A stretch of 64,000 nucleotides of DNA from Evernia prunastri (Eukaryota; Ascomycota; Lecanoromycetes; Lecanorales; Parmeliaceae). A program made the position numbers and the translations under genes. The notes under the pieces are model-generated. The model saw nothing but the letters and a program-made list of their open reading frames with translations, was not told where the DNA came from and made no database searches. This document shows positions 42,305 through 53,051 of this stretch, piece by piece (position 1 is the first letter of the stretch; every line of letters begins with the position of its first letter). The DNA is taken from assembly GCA_003184365.1 (NCBI GenBank), contig NKYR01000042.1, forward strand, positions 62,001-126,000, given 5' to 3'.

Positions 42305-43092
42305 TCAGCGGCGAATTGCAGAAAGAGCACGATTATGCTGCTTGGTTTCTGTATCCTCGCGCTTCTTGAGCTCAATAGCCTCCGTCGTCTTCGCTTTTTG
42401 CAGTTCACTCAATCTTCTAGTGGTGTGCATTTTGCGTTGTGTCACGCTCATTTGGCGCCATTCATCAAATGAGACCGCTGTGCTGGTATGACAGCTCATC
42501 AGGCCACTGATAGTGCGAATGACAACATTGGCACGTACCGCTGCTTGTCGCTACTTCCAGGACCTCCTGCAGTGGCCTCTTGGGACACGACGTTCTTGGC
42601 GACATTCCTCAGCAGATCATAAAGCTTAGTAAGGCATCTTCGAGAGTTCTGTTTCTGCTGTCGATGTTCTTCAGAATGTATGACGAGAGTGTTGGACCCA
42701 CGAATGTGGTACAACGACTCTCTCATACCAGAGATCATATCCGGGGGAACCTCTTTCGACAATGCGTCAATAGGTACGCGTAAAGTCATTTTGACAGACC
42801 TAGGAGGCTTAAGCGTGCGGACGGCTCTTGGAGGTCTTTGCTCTTACCTACAAAACCCTTTTCGCCTCGAATCATGGCTGGGTTTAGCCTGCGTGAGGCT
42901 TGAGGATAGTATGTCCCCACTCTTTTCTGAGGCGGTCAACCAAGCCCTCGTCGCAGAGATTGGACCGTTGGATCCCGGCTTGTGAGATTTTGGTCTGGAA
43001 CGCTGTGCGCAAGACACTGATACCGACTTTGGAATGGCTTTATGCCGAGCAGAAGCCGCGACACTGAAGACCATGGCGGCTGGACGAAGCAT
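42305..43092 (-). CDS. RF-1/ICT1-like domain protein, copy A (probable mitochondrial)
   Basis: Exons on the minus strand 43092..42848, 42799..42539 and 42482..42305 give 227 residues. The N-terminus (MLRPAAMVFSVAASARHKAIPK) looks like a mitochondrial presequence. The middle (VPPDMISGMRESLYHIRGSNTLVI then HSEEHRQQKQNSRRCLTKLYDLL) resembles the second half of the RF-1 domain of peptidyl-tRNA hydrolases such as ICT1/ArfB. The usual basic tail follows (SVTQRKMHTTRRLSELQKAK). I see no GGQ motif, so hydrolysis is doubtful. Intron 1 (48 nt) restores CRSVKMTLRV; intron 2 (56 nt, GTACGT...CCAG) lies at the same codon and phase as in copy B. Copy B lies 264 bp upstream in the same orientation with the same domain. 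The family assignment is by eye and moderate. Confidence 0.6.
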
Positions 43093-43356
43093 AGTGGTAC
43101 TTTGCGACGAGTCTCTACGCCGAAGTCAAGTTGTCTCAGGATGAATGACTTCGCTGGGCGGCGGAGTGGATTTCCTTTCAATAAAGAAAGCAAAGACACC
43201 TTTATCGAGAAGGCAAGTTCTTGTCTCAAGAATGCTCCTTGCTGCGGGGTCGTAGATTGCAGCCATTCGACACTAGCGCCATGCAAGTCGCCCAATTGGA
43301 TGGCAGTCAGCGCACAAGGGGTATTTCCGGTGCGGCATTCCAAGTGAACCAGGGCA

Positions 43357-44316
43357 TTAGCCATTGTCCCTCTGAGCCTTTTGCCATTGTTTCATCAAGA
43401 TAGTAAAAGACTTCTTATAGTTCCAAGCCATCGCCTTACTCTCGGCTTCAGAGGGGATTGTGGTCCTATAGTCATGCTACATCAATATAATGACTCGACC
43501 ACTGTAGATGTAGATTGCACGATTTCCTTACCGTAAATGGTCGCTTTCATCTGCTTCTACGCTTTCTCTGTACACAATCTCCTTCGCGACGTTCCTGACC
43601 CAGGTGTTCAGATTGACATAACACTGCCGTTTGTTCGCGCCTTGTGTCTGGTGCTGATGGCATTGGAATACTACCATGTCTTTCTCGTGAACATAATACG
43701 GCGACTTCTTGATACTGTCCATCATTTCGGGAGAGAGGTATTTCGCCACTGGAGACATCGCTAATTCCAAAACAACTTCCATCCTTTTCCTGTGTTCTTG
43801 CGTACGTTTAGGCGTCGGACCAGACTTAGACTTCAACTCTGGACGATGCGATAGCTTCAAGCCATCTTCAAACCCTCTTGTGCTTTCATGCGGAAGCTCG
43901 GGCTTCCGTCCAGGAGGGGGTGGCATCTCACCAGCTGGAAACTCGATCCGAGGAATGTTTCTGGGAATAACATTTGGTTCAGATCCGATTGCCCTGAGCC
44001 ATTTCTGTGTTGCAGAGAGGGTCTCGCGGGGCGCCGGACCGGCGGGCATACGATGATCTGGTAGAGGCGCGCGAGACCAATTGCCGAGCCTAAAGCTCTC
44101 CATTTTGCGGCGTTCGCGAAATTTCCAGAAATTGCGAAATGCTGATTCGCATTTCCGCGCATGCTTCTCGGTACCTGGCTGCACCACATGCTTCCTGATA
44201 GCGCGCCCCTCGGGCTCATGGTTCTGTGTCAAATATCTGGTGCTTTGTCTCCGGGAAAAGGATCGCCAGGTCTCCAGTACCGTTGCCGAACGTGGTCTAC
44301 TTGAGCGGATCATCAC
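43357..44316 (-). CDS. RF-1/ICT1-like domain protein, copy B (probable mitochondrial)
   Basis: Exons 44316..43532 and 43465..43357 give 297 residues. The N-terminus (MMIRSSRPRSATVLETWRSF) is rich in Arg/Ser and lacks acidic residues, like a mitochondrial presequence. A Pro-rich linker follows. Then LSPEMMDSIKKSPYYVHEKD and MVVFQCHQHQTQGANKRQCY lead to VNLNTWVRNVAKEIV, which aligns block by block with copy A. The 66-nt intron (GTAAGG...TATAG) follows a CG dinucleotide in phase 2, exactly as in copy A. The final exon adds a Lys-rich tail (SKAMAWNYKKSFTILMKQWQ). No GGQ is visible. It may be a mitoribosome-associated or rescue-type protein; this is inference from the domain likeness. Confidence 0.6.
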
Positions 44317-45281
44317 GCAACATCTCGTTAATAGTACGCTGATGATGCCTCAGTACTATGTATGCATCTGATGACTCTGCTTGTCGTTGCAATGAAGGTC
44401 GAGTAAAGCAGCATTCAGCAGAAATTGTAGGAAAATTCGAAGCAGATGTCAGCCCTATCGGCAGTCCTCCCTAGCGCGCTTTCGTGAACCTCGGCCGGCG
44501 AATATTTGTCCTCTGGTGGTCGTCCGAGGGTCGTCAACGACAAGCAGGCGGCTTTTAGGTGTGGGAGAATTGAGAAGGCTAGGCGCTAGGCCCCTAGATA
44601 TATCAATTGAAGGTCGAAACAGCTAGCACTCAAGGCCAAAACGAGAAGTTGGAAGGCCAGCAATGCCGGCAAAATTAAAGCATCCGTCCCGAACGCAGTC
44701 GAGACCTACGCGACTGCCCCAATCCTGTTACGAGTACTCCCAGCACTCAGGATAGAATGCTTCAATCGCCATCGAAATGGTACGGACTTGGTCGAAGACA
44801 AATGGATTGAAAACCGACCTTATGTTGCAACATCCGGCGCGCGTCCTCGGACCATCAGTGCTCTCTCAAAATGCAGAGGCTTTACGGAAATGGAAAGACA
44901 TAATGTTGCTTTAGTCTTGCTATCTCGCCTTCAGTGTCAGTACGAGAGCGGGGTCTCTGAAGCTGATGGAGGCAATGCGAGTTCCGTGCAAAAGCGGCAC
45001 CAAGAACAAGATGCTATAATGGATACATAATTTTCTATATCTAACGATGCCTTGCCTAAGGCAGCAATGACTCGCCCAATGAATGTGCTTTACTTTCTAG
45101 TCCTCACTCTTTGTAACATGCAACATCGATGTTTCCGAAATAGTCCATGTTCAGCCAGTGTTGAATCTAATCTATCCGTTTTCCTTCTGGAATAGCCCGC
45201 GCCGAAAATTTTGTGCGTCCCTACAATACCCAGTCCGAAACAGACGACATCAGGGCTTCAAGGTTGTGAAACGAAGCGACT
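44317..45281. other. Intergenic region, no convincing gene
   Basis: About 960 bp between RF-1-like copy B (its promoter side) and the 3' end of the P450 gene. The frame at 44788..45030 is short and motif-free. Confidence 0.35.
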
Positions 45282-47293
45282 TTATCCCGACTTTGCTTCG
45301 TGGAGCCTGACCACTGCTCCTGTTCCGCTACGAATCGAAAGTGTCTGCTGGAACCTAATCCGTCCTGGCGGCTCACAGTTTTCTAGCTTGTCGAACCTCT
45401 GGAGGAGGCGTACGATAGTGTACTGTCAGAGAATTCTAGGTCAGCCTACGTTTGCGACAAAACCAATCAGGGCTGCCACCCCTAGCCAGAAGAGCTTTGG
45501 GGACGCGAAATACATCTCTCGGGACATGTCTGGCGACCAAACGAGCGGTAGCAATGCGTAGGGAAACGCGACTTATGACATACCGATGCCTCAGTGAGGG
45601 CCATTTGCTCTGAGAGAATTGGTCAGCAAATACGGAGGCATTGAGGGGATTTGAAAGGAGCTCGCTTACGACCGACACATTTCCGGGGCCCGCCGCCGAA
45701 GGGTATGTATTCAAACCCAGCTTTACGATCTTCCCACCGTTCCGGTCTGAAGACCTCAGGATCATCTCCCCATATGTCCCGACGCTGGTGCATAGCATAG
45801 ACCGATATCATGACTTGGTGACCCTTTGGAAGGAAGACGGGGTTTGAGCCGTCAGGGCCACCGCCACGGGGTAAGACTGTGTCCTCGAGGCTCTCTCGCT
45901 CCATCGTTGGCACAATGCCTACTATGCGCAAAGCTTCGCTGATGCAATATTGCAGGTACTGACATGACCTTAGCTTTGTGTATTCAATGCTGGAAGTGTC
46001 TGTCCCAATCTCTGCTAGGACCGTTGTGCGGAGCTGGTTGAAAACTCGAGGATAGCGTGAAAGGAAATAGAATATCCAGCTCAGCAATGAAGCGGTGGTA
46101 TCCCGACCCGCACTCAAAACGTTGAGAGTCTCATTGCGGATTTCCAGTGCGTTGTCGGTGTGCTTGGCTAGCTCATCCAATAAGACAAACTTCCTCTTTT
46201 TTGTAGGGTCTTGAGGTATTTGTTTGACAGCGGATTGCTTTTGTCCATGTTGAAGTTTCTCTCTCACAAAGTATTCCACATACTGGTGGACCATCTTGCA
46301 ATGACGAGTGAATGCCCGTGGATGGACTAGCCAGTGCCACTTTCCCAGAGTTAATCTAGTGGCTAAGAAACCCTTTCCAGCGTCAAAATGTAATCCGAAC
46401 TCATCCCTATCGGGAGCATCCGTCTTCTGGCCTACTTGCAATGGTGAATGGCCATAGAGGAACTCTGTCATCAATTCAAGCGTCATCTTGAGGAACATCG
46501 GTTGGAGATCGATCACATCAGTCCAGCCATCGGCTCCTGTCTTCAACAAAGCTGACATGGCATTGAAATGCCTCTCTTCAAGGTCCATGTCTGCTATTTG
46601 CTCTCGGGAAAACTGTGGTCGTAAGAGTGTGCGTGAGTGACGCCACGGCTCACCGCGCTGAGTGAAAATTCCCAAGCCCAACAGTGGCTCGAAACACCCG
46701 GCCCTGTAGACGTCCACATTAGTCATGTTTTGCCCTTCAACAACAGCCAGGTCCTGTAATCAGTAGAGAGGGAAAGGCCCTTCGAGTGGGTCTTATGATC
46801 TAGAAAAGGGTGTCGAACAGACGCTGCTGTTCAAGGAAACCTACCTAGAGGCACCGATCTCAAAGCTTGAGGCATGGGTCACGAATATCGCCTTCACATT
46901 CTCCGGGTCCCGAGTCACTAGCACCTCAGAGCCCAACACTGTCCATGTCAATATCAAGAGTCTCCACATCAATGAAACAGGACGGAAAGGGCGAAATTCA
47001 CCTTCGACTCGAGCCGTGTGCACTTTTCCGCTCGTGCCTAACTCATTGAATGCCTCCACAAATTGCTGCGGGCCCCGTTCCTCGCGCGTTGCCTTGAGAT
47101 GATCCAGAACCCGCCTGAGCCCAAGAAATCCCCTGTTGGGTAGAGCAGGCGCTGGCTTGCAGCCCAGCCGCGCTGCTTCCGCGTGACGTCGCCTCTTGGC
47201 TATCACGCTTGAGATGATTCTGGTGAGAATCAGGACTGCGAGACCACATCCGATGCCGAGCGACATCAAAGTCATTGTAGAAACTTTCCACAA
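45282..47293 (-). CDS. Cytochrome P450, CYP52-like (alkane/fatty-acid hydroxylase type)
   Basis: Membrane-bound haem monooxygenase. Minus-strand exons 47293..47002, 46938..46845, 46703..45670, 45609..45584 (26 nt) and 45422..45282 give 528 residues. An N-terminal anchor (SLGIGCGLAVLILTRIISSV) is followed by RRRHAEAARLGCKPAPALP. The first two splices restore TARVEVLGSEVLVTRDPENV and FEIGASRAGCFEPLLGLGIF. The main exon holds the I-helix AGRDTTA, the ExxR motif (EALR), PERWED and the haem loop FGGGPRKCVG. The 26-nt exon supplies QQMALTEAS, and the last exon YTIVRLLQRFDKLE and the C-terminus. The text RDTVLPRGGGPDG-like region (EDTVLPRGGGPDGSNP) is typical of CYP52-clan enzymes that oxidise fatty acids or alkyl chains. 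It is divergent from an acyltransferase, with which it may form a small cluster. Confidence 0.88.
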
Positions 47294-48429
47294 ACAAGGT
47301 TTTGACCTTTGAAGCTACAATCAAGCGGAGTTGGAAGCAGGGAGGAGGTAGAGACAGATTATCACCTGGTAGTCGGTGACTTTCTATGAGCTGATAAAGG
47401 GGTGGTAGTATCGAAGAAAAGCCACAGAATGGGATCTGTCGAGTCAATATGAACGCTTGATTCCAAATAGCTGTGTAGCGAGACCTGGAGCTGAAGAAAG
47501 ACTTACGACATCTTGCTTATGCAGGGTTTTAGGAGCCTTTCAAGAAGTGGTCGATAGGCACGAGTGTCGCCTCTGGAGTTCCACATATAACTGGCTGAGG
47601 GGGAAAGGCAACGCCCGTGCGGGGCGTTGGATTTGTCCTGCATATGCAGGGTCGTATTTTGTTGCCGAGGTTGCCGAAAATCGGTATGCTCATCCCCACC
47701 AGTACCCCAACATGCGCAGGTTTTACAACGTTTGCATGCATACAGGAATGTAGACCTAGCACCATTATTTGTTCGCTTCCCGCTTGTTCGGTAGATGGCC
47801 GTGCGGAAGCTGTAGACTTGACAGGTCTCGATTAAAACGCTATCGAAAATAATCCAATTTGGGAACACTTTGACCCACTGACTGCCAGTGATGGTACAAG
47901 AGGCGTTTCAACGACAGCGCCGTGTATGTGATCTGCACACCCTCATGCTAAATCATAAACGCACAGTGCCCAACAACGCGGATGCCAGAAAAACCTGCAC
48001 ACTCACAAAATTTACAAGTCTACCACAACTTGCCAATGAGATATCTTGACAAAATATTTTCCATTGTAGTAACATGAAAGAAATATCGAAATGAACAGCT
48101 TTTGTCGCAAATACTAATTGTTCAGAGGATTTTTCAGAGAGTTTTTCAACTTGATAAAGTGTAAGAATTTCTTGTCGTGTGCAGGCATTTTTGGCACCCG
48201 CGTGCCAACATAACATAGACGTTGGTGGAACTCAGACGTTGACTGGGTTGAAGTATATGTATAGCCTTCTTGGCTGGTGTAGACGCCAATTCGCATGGGG
48301 GTTTTTGATCGGAGATCAGATGCTTATTTCGTCTGACTGGAACTTGGAAGTCTCATTTCCTTGGAGAGACAAGAACTTCATAATAGATCGAGAGCTTCCG
48401 CACCACAGCAGGTACAAAACAATTACACG
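47294..48429. promoter_or_regulatory. Shared divergent promoter of P450 and acyltransferase genes
   Basis: About 1.1 kb between two divergent start codons. It contains two adjacent symmetrical elements: an 8-bp inverted repeat with a 5-nt loop (CAACGCCC/GGGCGTTG, 47609..47629) and a perfect 14-bp palindrome CCTGCATATGCAGG (47637..47650). A related half-site (TATGCAGGG) occurs near 47518. Short frames on both strands here (47457..47868) have no motifs. The symmetrical sites could serve a dimeric regulator; there is no direct evidence. Confidence 0.5.
47609..47650. promoter_or_regulatory. Inverted repeat plus 14-bp palindrome in divergent promoter
   Basis: CAACGCCC-GTGCG-GGGCGTTG at 47609..47629 is followed 7 bp later by CCTGCATATGCAGG at 47637..47650. 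Both are perfect. Their position, about 340 bp from the P450 start and 780 bp from the acyltransferase start, suits an operator for both genes, but function is inferred from symmetry alone. Confidence 0.4.
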
Positions 48430-49980
48430 ATGATGGCCTCCCAGCAAGCTCCAACCCAACATGTACTGCCTCCGGGCAAGTTGTCGAATGCTCCATGGTG
48501 TCAGTCCTGTACCACGTTCAAGACACTTACTATGCGCAATTCAACATTGGCAGGTTCTGCAGTGCCAGACACAAAGCACGCCGAATTCCCTCTTTCTCCA
48601 ATTGATATGCTGATGCCACGCATGCATGTACCGAAACTGCTCTACTTCCCTTCTACAGCTGAGCCAGCCGCTATTACATCGAACCTTCAAGCGGCTCTCG
48701 CAGTCACGTTTAGAAGCATTCCCATCATCGCAGGCTCAGTGGCCTTGAGCAAGCAGCATGATGTCCAGAAGGGCTCTTTGAGCGTCCAGAGTCCATACTT
48801 TGAAGCCGCAGATATCCTTTCTAGCAACGACCTGCGCACGGAGTATAGTTACGAGCAGCTGCGGGCTGCACATTTTCCTTCGGATGGGATAGCATTTGAC
48901 ATCATCGCTCCAAAGGAGTTCGGAAAAGCAGCAGACTCCACGCCTGTCATGGTCGCCCAGGCGAACTTCTTGCGCGGAGGCCTGCTACTGTTTCTCGCAG
49001 TCCATCACTGTGTCTTCGATGAGGTGGGGATGTTCAATGTGATGAAACTCTGGTCTTCAAATTGTCGAGACATTGGCTTCGATTTTGTCGATCCGCAATG
49101 GTTCGACCGGGGCCCTTTGCTGCAAGGAGCAGGGAATGGGAGATTGCAAGATCATCCCGAGTATGCTCTAGCGCCGGAAGGAGCAACGGCAAGGGCAGCT
49201 GAAGATCCGTGTTCCTATTACCCGAGTTGCGAAGGTGTGGATTCAGCGGTATTTTTCTTCCCAAGTGAGGCCCTTGAGCGTTTGAAGATGGCCGCGAAGG
49301 GGCCAGGCATCGACGATGCAGACCAAGGCACCGCCTGGATCTCTACCAACGATGCCCTCATTGCGCTGTTCTGGTGCTGCATAACGTCAGCTCGAGTAGC
49401 TGAAAATACAAGAGCCACAGGTGAAATCTTTCCATTGTTTGCTATGGCCGTGAATGGTCGAAGTCAACTCCACCCGCCAATGTCCCCAGATTACTGTGGC
49501 AATGTGGTCCTGATCGCCAAAACAGTGTCGAAGATCGATGACTTGCTTTCGGAGCAGCCTAGGCGTCTCGCAAAAGCCGCTACGCTCATTCGCAAGGCCA
49601 TCGACGTCGTGGATGATGCCTACGTCCGAGATGTAATCCAGATGGTTGGGAAGGTTGACGATGTAGGTCGGCTAGCACCTCGCAGGCGACCGACCAGCGA
49701 GTACAGTCTCGGATGCAGCACTTGGGCCAGGCAACCCTACTATAGCCTGGATTGGGGCCGTACGCTAGGTGGCGCATGTGAGCGAGTCCGATGGCGGAAG
49801 CCCAAAACAGACGGTCTTTTCCTAATATTTCCCCGCCTACCCAGCACTGAAGGCCTGAAAGGCAGTTCACAAGCGAGACAAGGTGGTGTGGAAGTGCAAC
49901 TTGGATTGCAGAGCAATCATCTCCGAAGACTGATGGAAGATCCGGTATTCACGGAATTCGCGGAGTGGCGATGTAGCTAA
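48430..49980 (+). CDS. BAHD/trichothecene-acetyltransferase-like acyltransferase
   Basis: Acyl-CoA-dependent O- or N-acyltransferase, single exon, 516 residues. The HxxxD catalytic motif is in LAVHHCVFDEVGMF (about residue 196), and the structural D-F/W-G motif appears as YSLDWGRTLG (about residue 440). Both are the signatures of the PF02458 superfamily. FPLSPIDMLMPRMHVPKLLYF near residue 55 matches the usual start of the family fold. TNDALIALFWCCITSAR and FAMAVNGRSQLHPPMSPDYCGN match the conserved middle. The frame is open further upstream, but the first ATG pair is at 48430/48433. It is divergent from the P450 and upstream of the transesterase, so it may acylate a product of the P450. Confidence 0.85.
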   Translation: MMASQQAPTQHVLPPGKLSNAPWCQSCTTFKTLTMRNSTLAGSAVPDTKHAEFPLSPIDMLMPRMHVPKLLYFPSTAEPAAITSNLQAALAVTFRSIPIIAGSVALSKQHDVQKGSLSVQSPYFEAADILSSNDLRTEYSYEQLRAAHFPSDGIAFDIIAPKEFGKAADSTPVMVAQANFLRGGLLLFLAVHHCVFDEVGMFNVMKLWSSNCRDIGFDFVDPQWFDRGPLLQGAGNGRLQDHPEYALAPEGATARAAEDPCSYYPSCEGVDSAVFFFPSEALERLKMAAKGPGIDDADQGTAWISTNDALIALFWCCITSARVAENTRATGEIFPLFAMAVNGRSQLHPPMSPDYCGNVVLIAKTVSKIDDLLSEQPRRLAKAATLIRKAIDVVDDAYVRDVIQMVGKVDDVGRLAPRRRPTSEYSLGCSTWARQPYYSLDWGRTLGGACERVRWRKPKTDGLFLIFPRLPSTEGLKGSSQARQGGVEVQLGLQSNHLRRLMEDPVFTEFAEWRCS

Positions 49981-50445
49981 GGACTGGAGTTGCTGGACAC
50001 GGCATGATCTTGCATACACCTCGCGATTGGTGGCAATATTGAGATGCTATAAAAAGTTGAATATGGTTGTTTCTGAGAAGCTTCAAACATTTCTGAAAGT
50101 TGAGTTGTAAATGTAATCTCAGCGGACTTGCAAAAAGAACCTTCGTGCTTCATGCCTCCTGAAGTAGCTTACCTAGTAATTACCCCAGCCTTACCAGCTT
50201 CGGCTAGTCTCATCTAGTGCGAGCGAGTACGAGTAGCGTGTCATCGATTTATTTAGTGCCTCGGCTTCAGACGCATCTGTTTGTACTTTTCAAGCAAGCG
50301 TTTCAACCTACAAACATTGCTGTTCTATTATGTATATATAAAAAGGCATGCTTATACTATCTTACAGCTGAAGTTGCAGACTGAATGCGACTGACCAAGA
50401 CTTTCCTCAGCCTTCGTCTTCTCCAACCGTCTGTAACGTCGTAAT
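49981..50445. other. Intergenic region between acyltransferase and transesterase genes
   Basis: About 465 bp, AT-richer than its neighbours, containing the acyltransferase 3' end and the promoter of the next gene. A TATATATAAAA stretch at 50332..50342, about 105 bp before the start codon, is a plausible TATA element. Confidence 0.45.
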
Positions 50446-51842
50446 ATGGTTTTGATGGAAGAGCAGTTCCAAACAGCCTGCGAAGACGGCACAATCCCAG
50501 GTGCCATTCTGCTCGCCTCAAATCGCAGCGGTATTCCACCCCGCCTTATATCCTAGATTTGTCAATTGACGACACCCCAGGCTCATTCCGCTATGCCCGC
50601 TCGTTTGGCGTCCGCTCCCTCGACTCCCACGAGCCGCTCGAGATGGACAACATAATGTACATAGCATCTTGCACGAAATTGATGACTTCAGTCGCGGCCA
50701 TGCAATGCGTAGAGCGAGGTCTTATAAGCCTTGACACTGACGTAGCAGAGACCCTACCTGAGCTCGCGGCTCAGGGTATCTTGACGGGATTTGACGAGGC
50801 CACTGGGGAGCCAATCATCAAGAAGAGACAGAACACAATGACCCTACGGTAGGGCCTTCTCTGTCCCAAGCCTCGGACATGGAGAAATTGGATTTTAACC
50901 GGCAGCAGCCATCTCCTAACCCACTCCGCCGGCTTGTGTTATCTGGTAATGAGCCAGCGCGTCCAGCGGTATCGCAAGCAAACTAAGAACTTCAAAATGG
51001 CTACCGGTACGACAGTGGAAGAAGCCTGTATTCAGCCTCTCATTTATGATCCCGGCACCAGCTGGCTTTACAGTACCAGTATCGACTGGGCTGGTAAGCT
51101 GGTTGAGCGTATCTCGGGCCAGACGCTGGAAGAGTATATGAAGAACAACATCTGGAAGCCACTAGGTATCAAGGATATGACCTTTTGGCCGGAGCAGCAT
51201 CCGAACATGAAAGGCCGCATGGTAGGCATGACCATTCGAGACGAGGGCACTGGAAAAGTAATCCACGACCCGGACGGTCCTAAGTTGCCACGAGGCAAAG
51301 ATTGTTTTGGCGGCCATGGCGCTTCAGCATCTATGCCCGACTTTTTCAAGATTCTTCAATCTTTACTCGTTGATGACGAAAAGATTCTCAAGCGCTCCAT
51401 GACAGCGCAGATGTTTCAGCCGCAATTAACAAAAGAGAGCCAAGAAGCACAGAAACAGCTCATGGCGAGGCCGAGTATCGCGCTGCCATTTGTGGGAGAA
51501 TTTCCAAAAAACGTATCTTTGGACTGGGGCATAGGTGGTATTCTGACGAGGGAAGCGGATGAAGGGTGGAGAGGGCAGCATACTCTGATCTGGAGCGGGT
51601 TGCCGAATTTGTTTTGGGTAAATTGAACTCTTCTTATATTCTCCCCTCTCTTATGTGGCGGCGTTGAGAACAGCATCGGATTAATCTAGATACAGTTTAT
51701 CGACCGTCAAGCCGGTCTCTGCGGTTTATATGGCGGCCAAGTTCGGCCGCCTGGAGACGCAAAGGTTGGGAAGATGATCACGCTTTTTGAAAAGACAATG
51801 TACGAAAGGTTAGCGGCGCACGAAACGAGAGCGAAGATGTGA
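50446..51842 (+). CDS. Beta-lactamase-fold serine hydrolase/transesterase (LovD/EstB type)
   Basis: Class C beta-lactamase-like enzyme; fungal members act as acyltransferases on polyketides or as esterases. Exons 50446..50530, 50581..50848, 50909..51617 and 51696..51842 give 402 residues. The splices restore GAILLASNRSGSFRYARSFG, TLRHLLTHSAGL and LPNLFWFIDRQAGLCGLYG. The nucleophile motif SxxK is SCTK in MYIASCTKLMTSVAAM (about residue 68). The second motif Y-x-x is in WLYSTSIDWAGKLVE, and GGHGASAS supplies the third box. Length and motif order fit LovD-like enzymes rather than secreted beta-lactamases, and there is no signal peptide. It follows the acyltransferase in the same orientation 465 bp downstream. 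Such enzymes often transfer an acyl group to the product of a neighbouring pathway, but no polyketide synthase is in the window. Confidence 0.87.
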
Positions 51843-52703
51843 AGATCGAGCTTTGACCCTACATGCAATTGAGTTGTAATCGATGAGTATCGATTGCTTT
51901 TAGCTATGTTATACTTTGTTGGACATCCGCACATGTTGCAAATATCCCTTGCTGCACTGTCCACATTGCACCTGGAAGATTCCCAGAACGTAGCAGGGAG
52001 CCGACCTGAGGACCCTTGCGACACCTCTGGGTAATCATGCTCCCTAGCCCTCGTCGCACATCATCTCTTCACCGTCAGCTCGTGCTCCCACGTTTTCATG
52101 TTTGACCTCGGTGCATCTCAAACTCATCATCCTGGACGGCGGTCTCTACCTCTCAAGCCACCCCCCGTTCACTTCTCCCTGCCTCATAACCTTACCATCT
52201 TTTCAATCCCACGCTGCCACCACCCACTCCTACCCCAGCACCAACGACGTATCTACCCCTTCACCAGACCTACCGATGCTCCATCCCGTCTCCATATTTC
52301 GTGACATTTCCATTGCGATACTTCTTCATGATGACACCGCTCTGACAATCAGGACCAGGGGAATTCGAGCTACTAAGAGTACGGATACCAGGGTCAGGGC
52401 CAGAGAAGCTATGCGGACGAGAAGTAGGAGCCTAGACATTATGTTGTCGGAGAGGCCGTGTTAACGATTGCATCACAAGTCGACAATACCACCCAATGAC
52501 AGGCCGTACGATGTCTTTCAACTTTGCCGCAACAAATGCTAACCTTTCGTGTCAGTGTCAATCTACTAGCTATTTGCCCTCGTACTTAAACCATGCCCTA
52601 GTCCAGGCCTGACGCTCTCACACTCGTCGAAGCAAAATTATAAATGCATGAAAGTATATGCATGAAAATGGCAGCAAAGAGCATAGAACTATCTACGATG
52701 AGC
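51843..52703. other. Intergenic region, no convincing gene
   Basis: About 860 bp. Two overlapping plus-strand frames (52098..52304 and 52102..52464) are Ser/Pro/Thr-rich without motifs. The frame at 51707..52024 (minus) overlaps the transesterase end and is its shadow. Confidence 0.35.
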
Positions 52704-53051
52704 CTATGCCACGAAAACGTCGCGCACAATGACTTTCTGCTCTTTTGCAACAAGTTCCAGGCGAATTCCGAGCTTGTCAGAGACGTCCTTTATTGATAGG
52801 AAAATCACTCTTTTGGCAGGGGAGCCGAGGCCGTCGGCTGCAAATAGGAGGTCGAAGTCTTGTTGGGGCATGGAGTTGGGGAAGGTGATCTGAACGCCGC
52901 TGTTGTTATCATCGACAGATGTGACAAGATCGCAGAAGATGTACTCTACATTCTCTGTTGTGCCATTCTACCAAATTTGCCCAAGTCTTCCGCTCCGAAT
53001 TTTAGTCTCGAATGTCGAAATCTTCCCTTCCTGCTGTGATGGACTCCCAAC
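52704..53051 (-). pseudogene. Fragment of an FAD-dependent monooxygenase
   Basis: Read on the minus strand: KISTFETKIRSGRLGQIW, a TAG stop, then NGTTENVEYIFCDLVTSVDD and ITFPNSMPQQ-DFDLLFAADGLGSPAKR, ending VRDVFVA-stop (52706..52704). The DLLFAADGLGS block corresponds to the second FAD-contact motif (DLxxxADGxxS) of aromatic-hydroxylase-like flavoproteins, and the text before it fits the same region of such enzymes. The N-terminal Rossmann motif and the C-terminal domain are missing, and there is an internal stop, so this is a relic of about 115 codons. Its presence next to the P450/acyltransferase/transesterase trio may hint at a formerly larger cluster. Confidence 0.5.
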
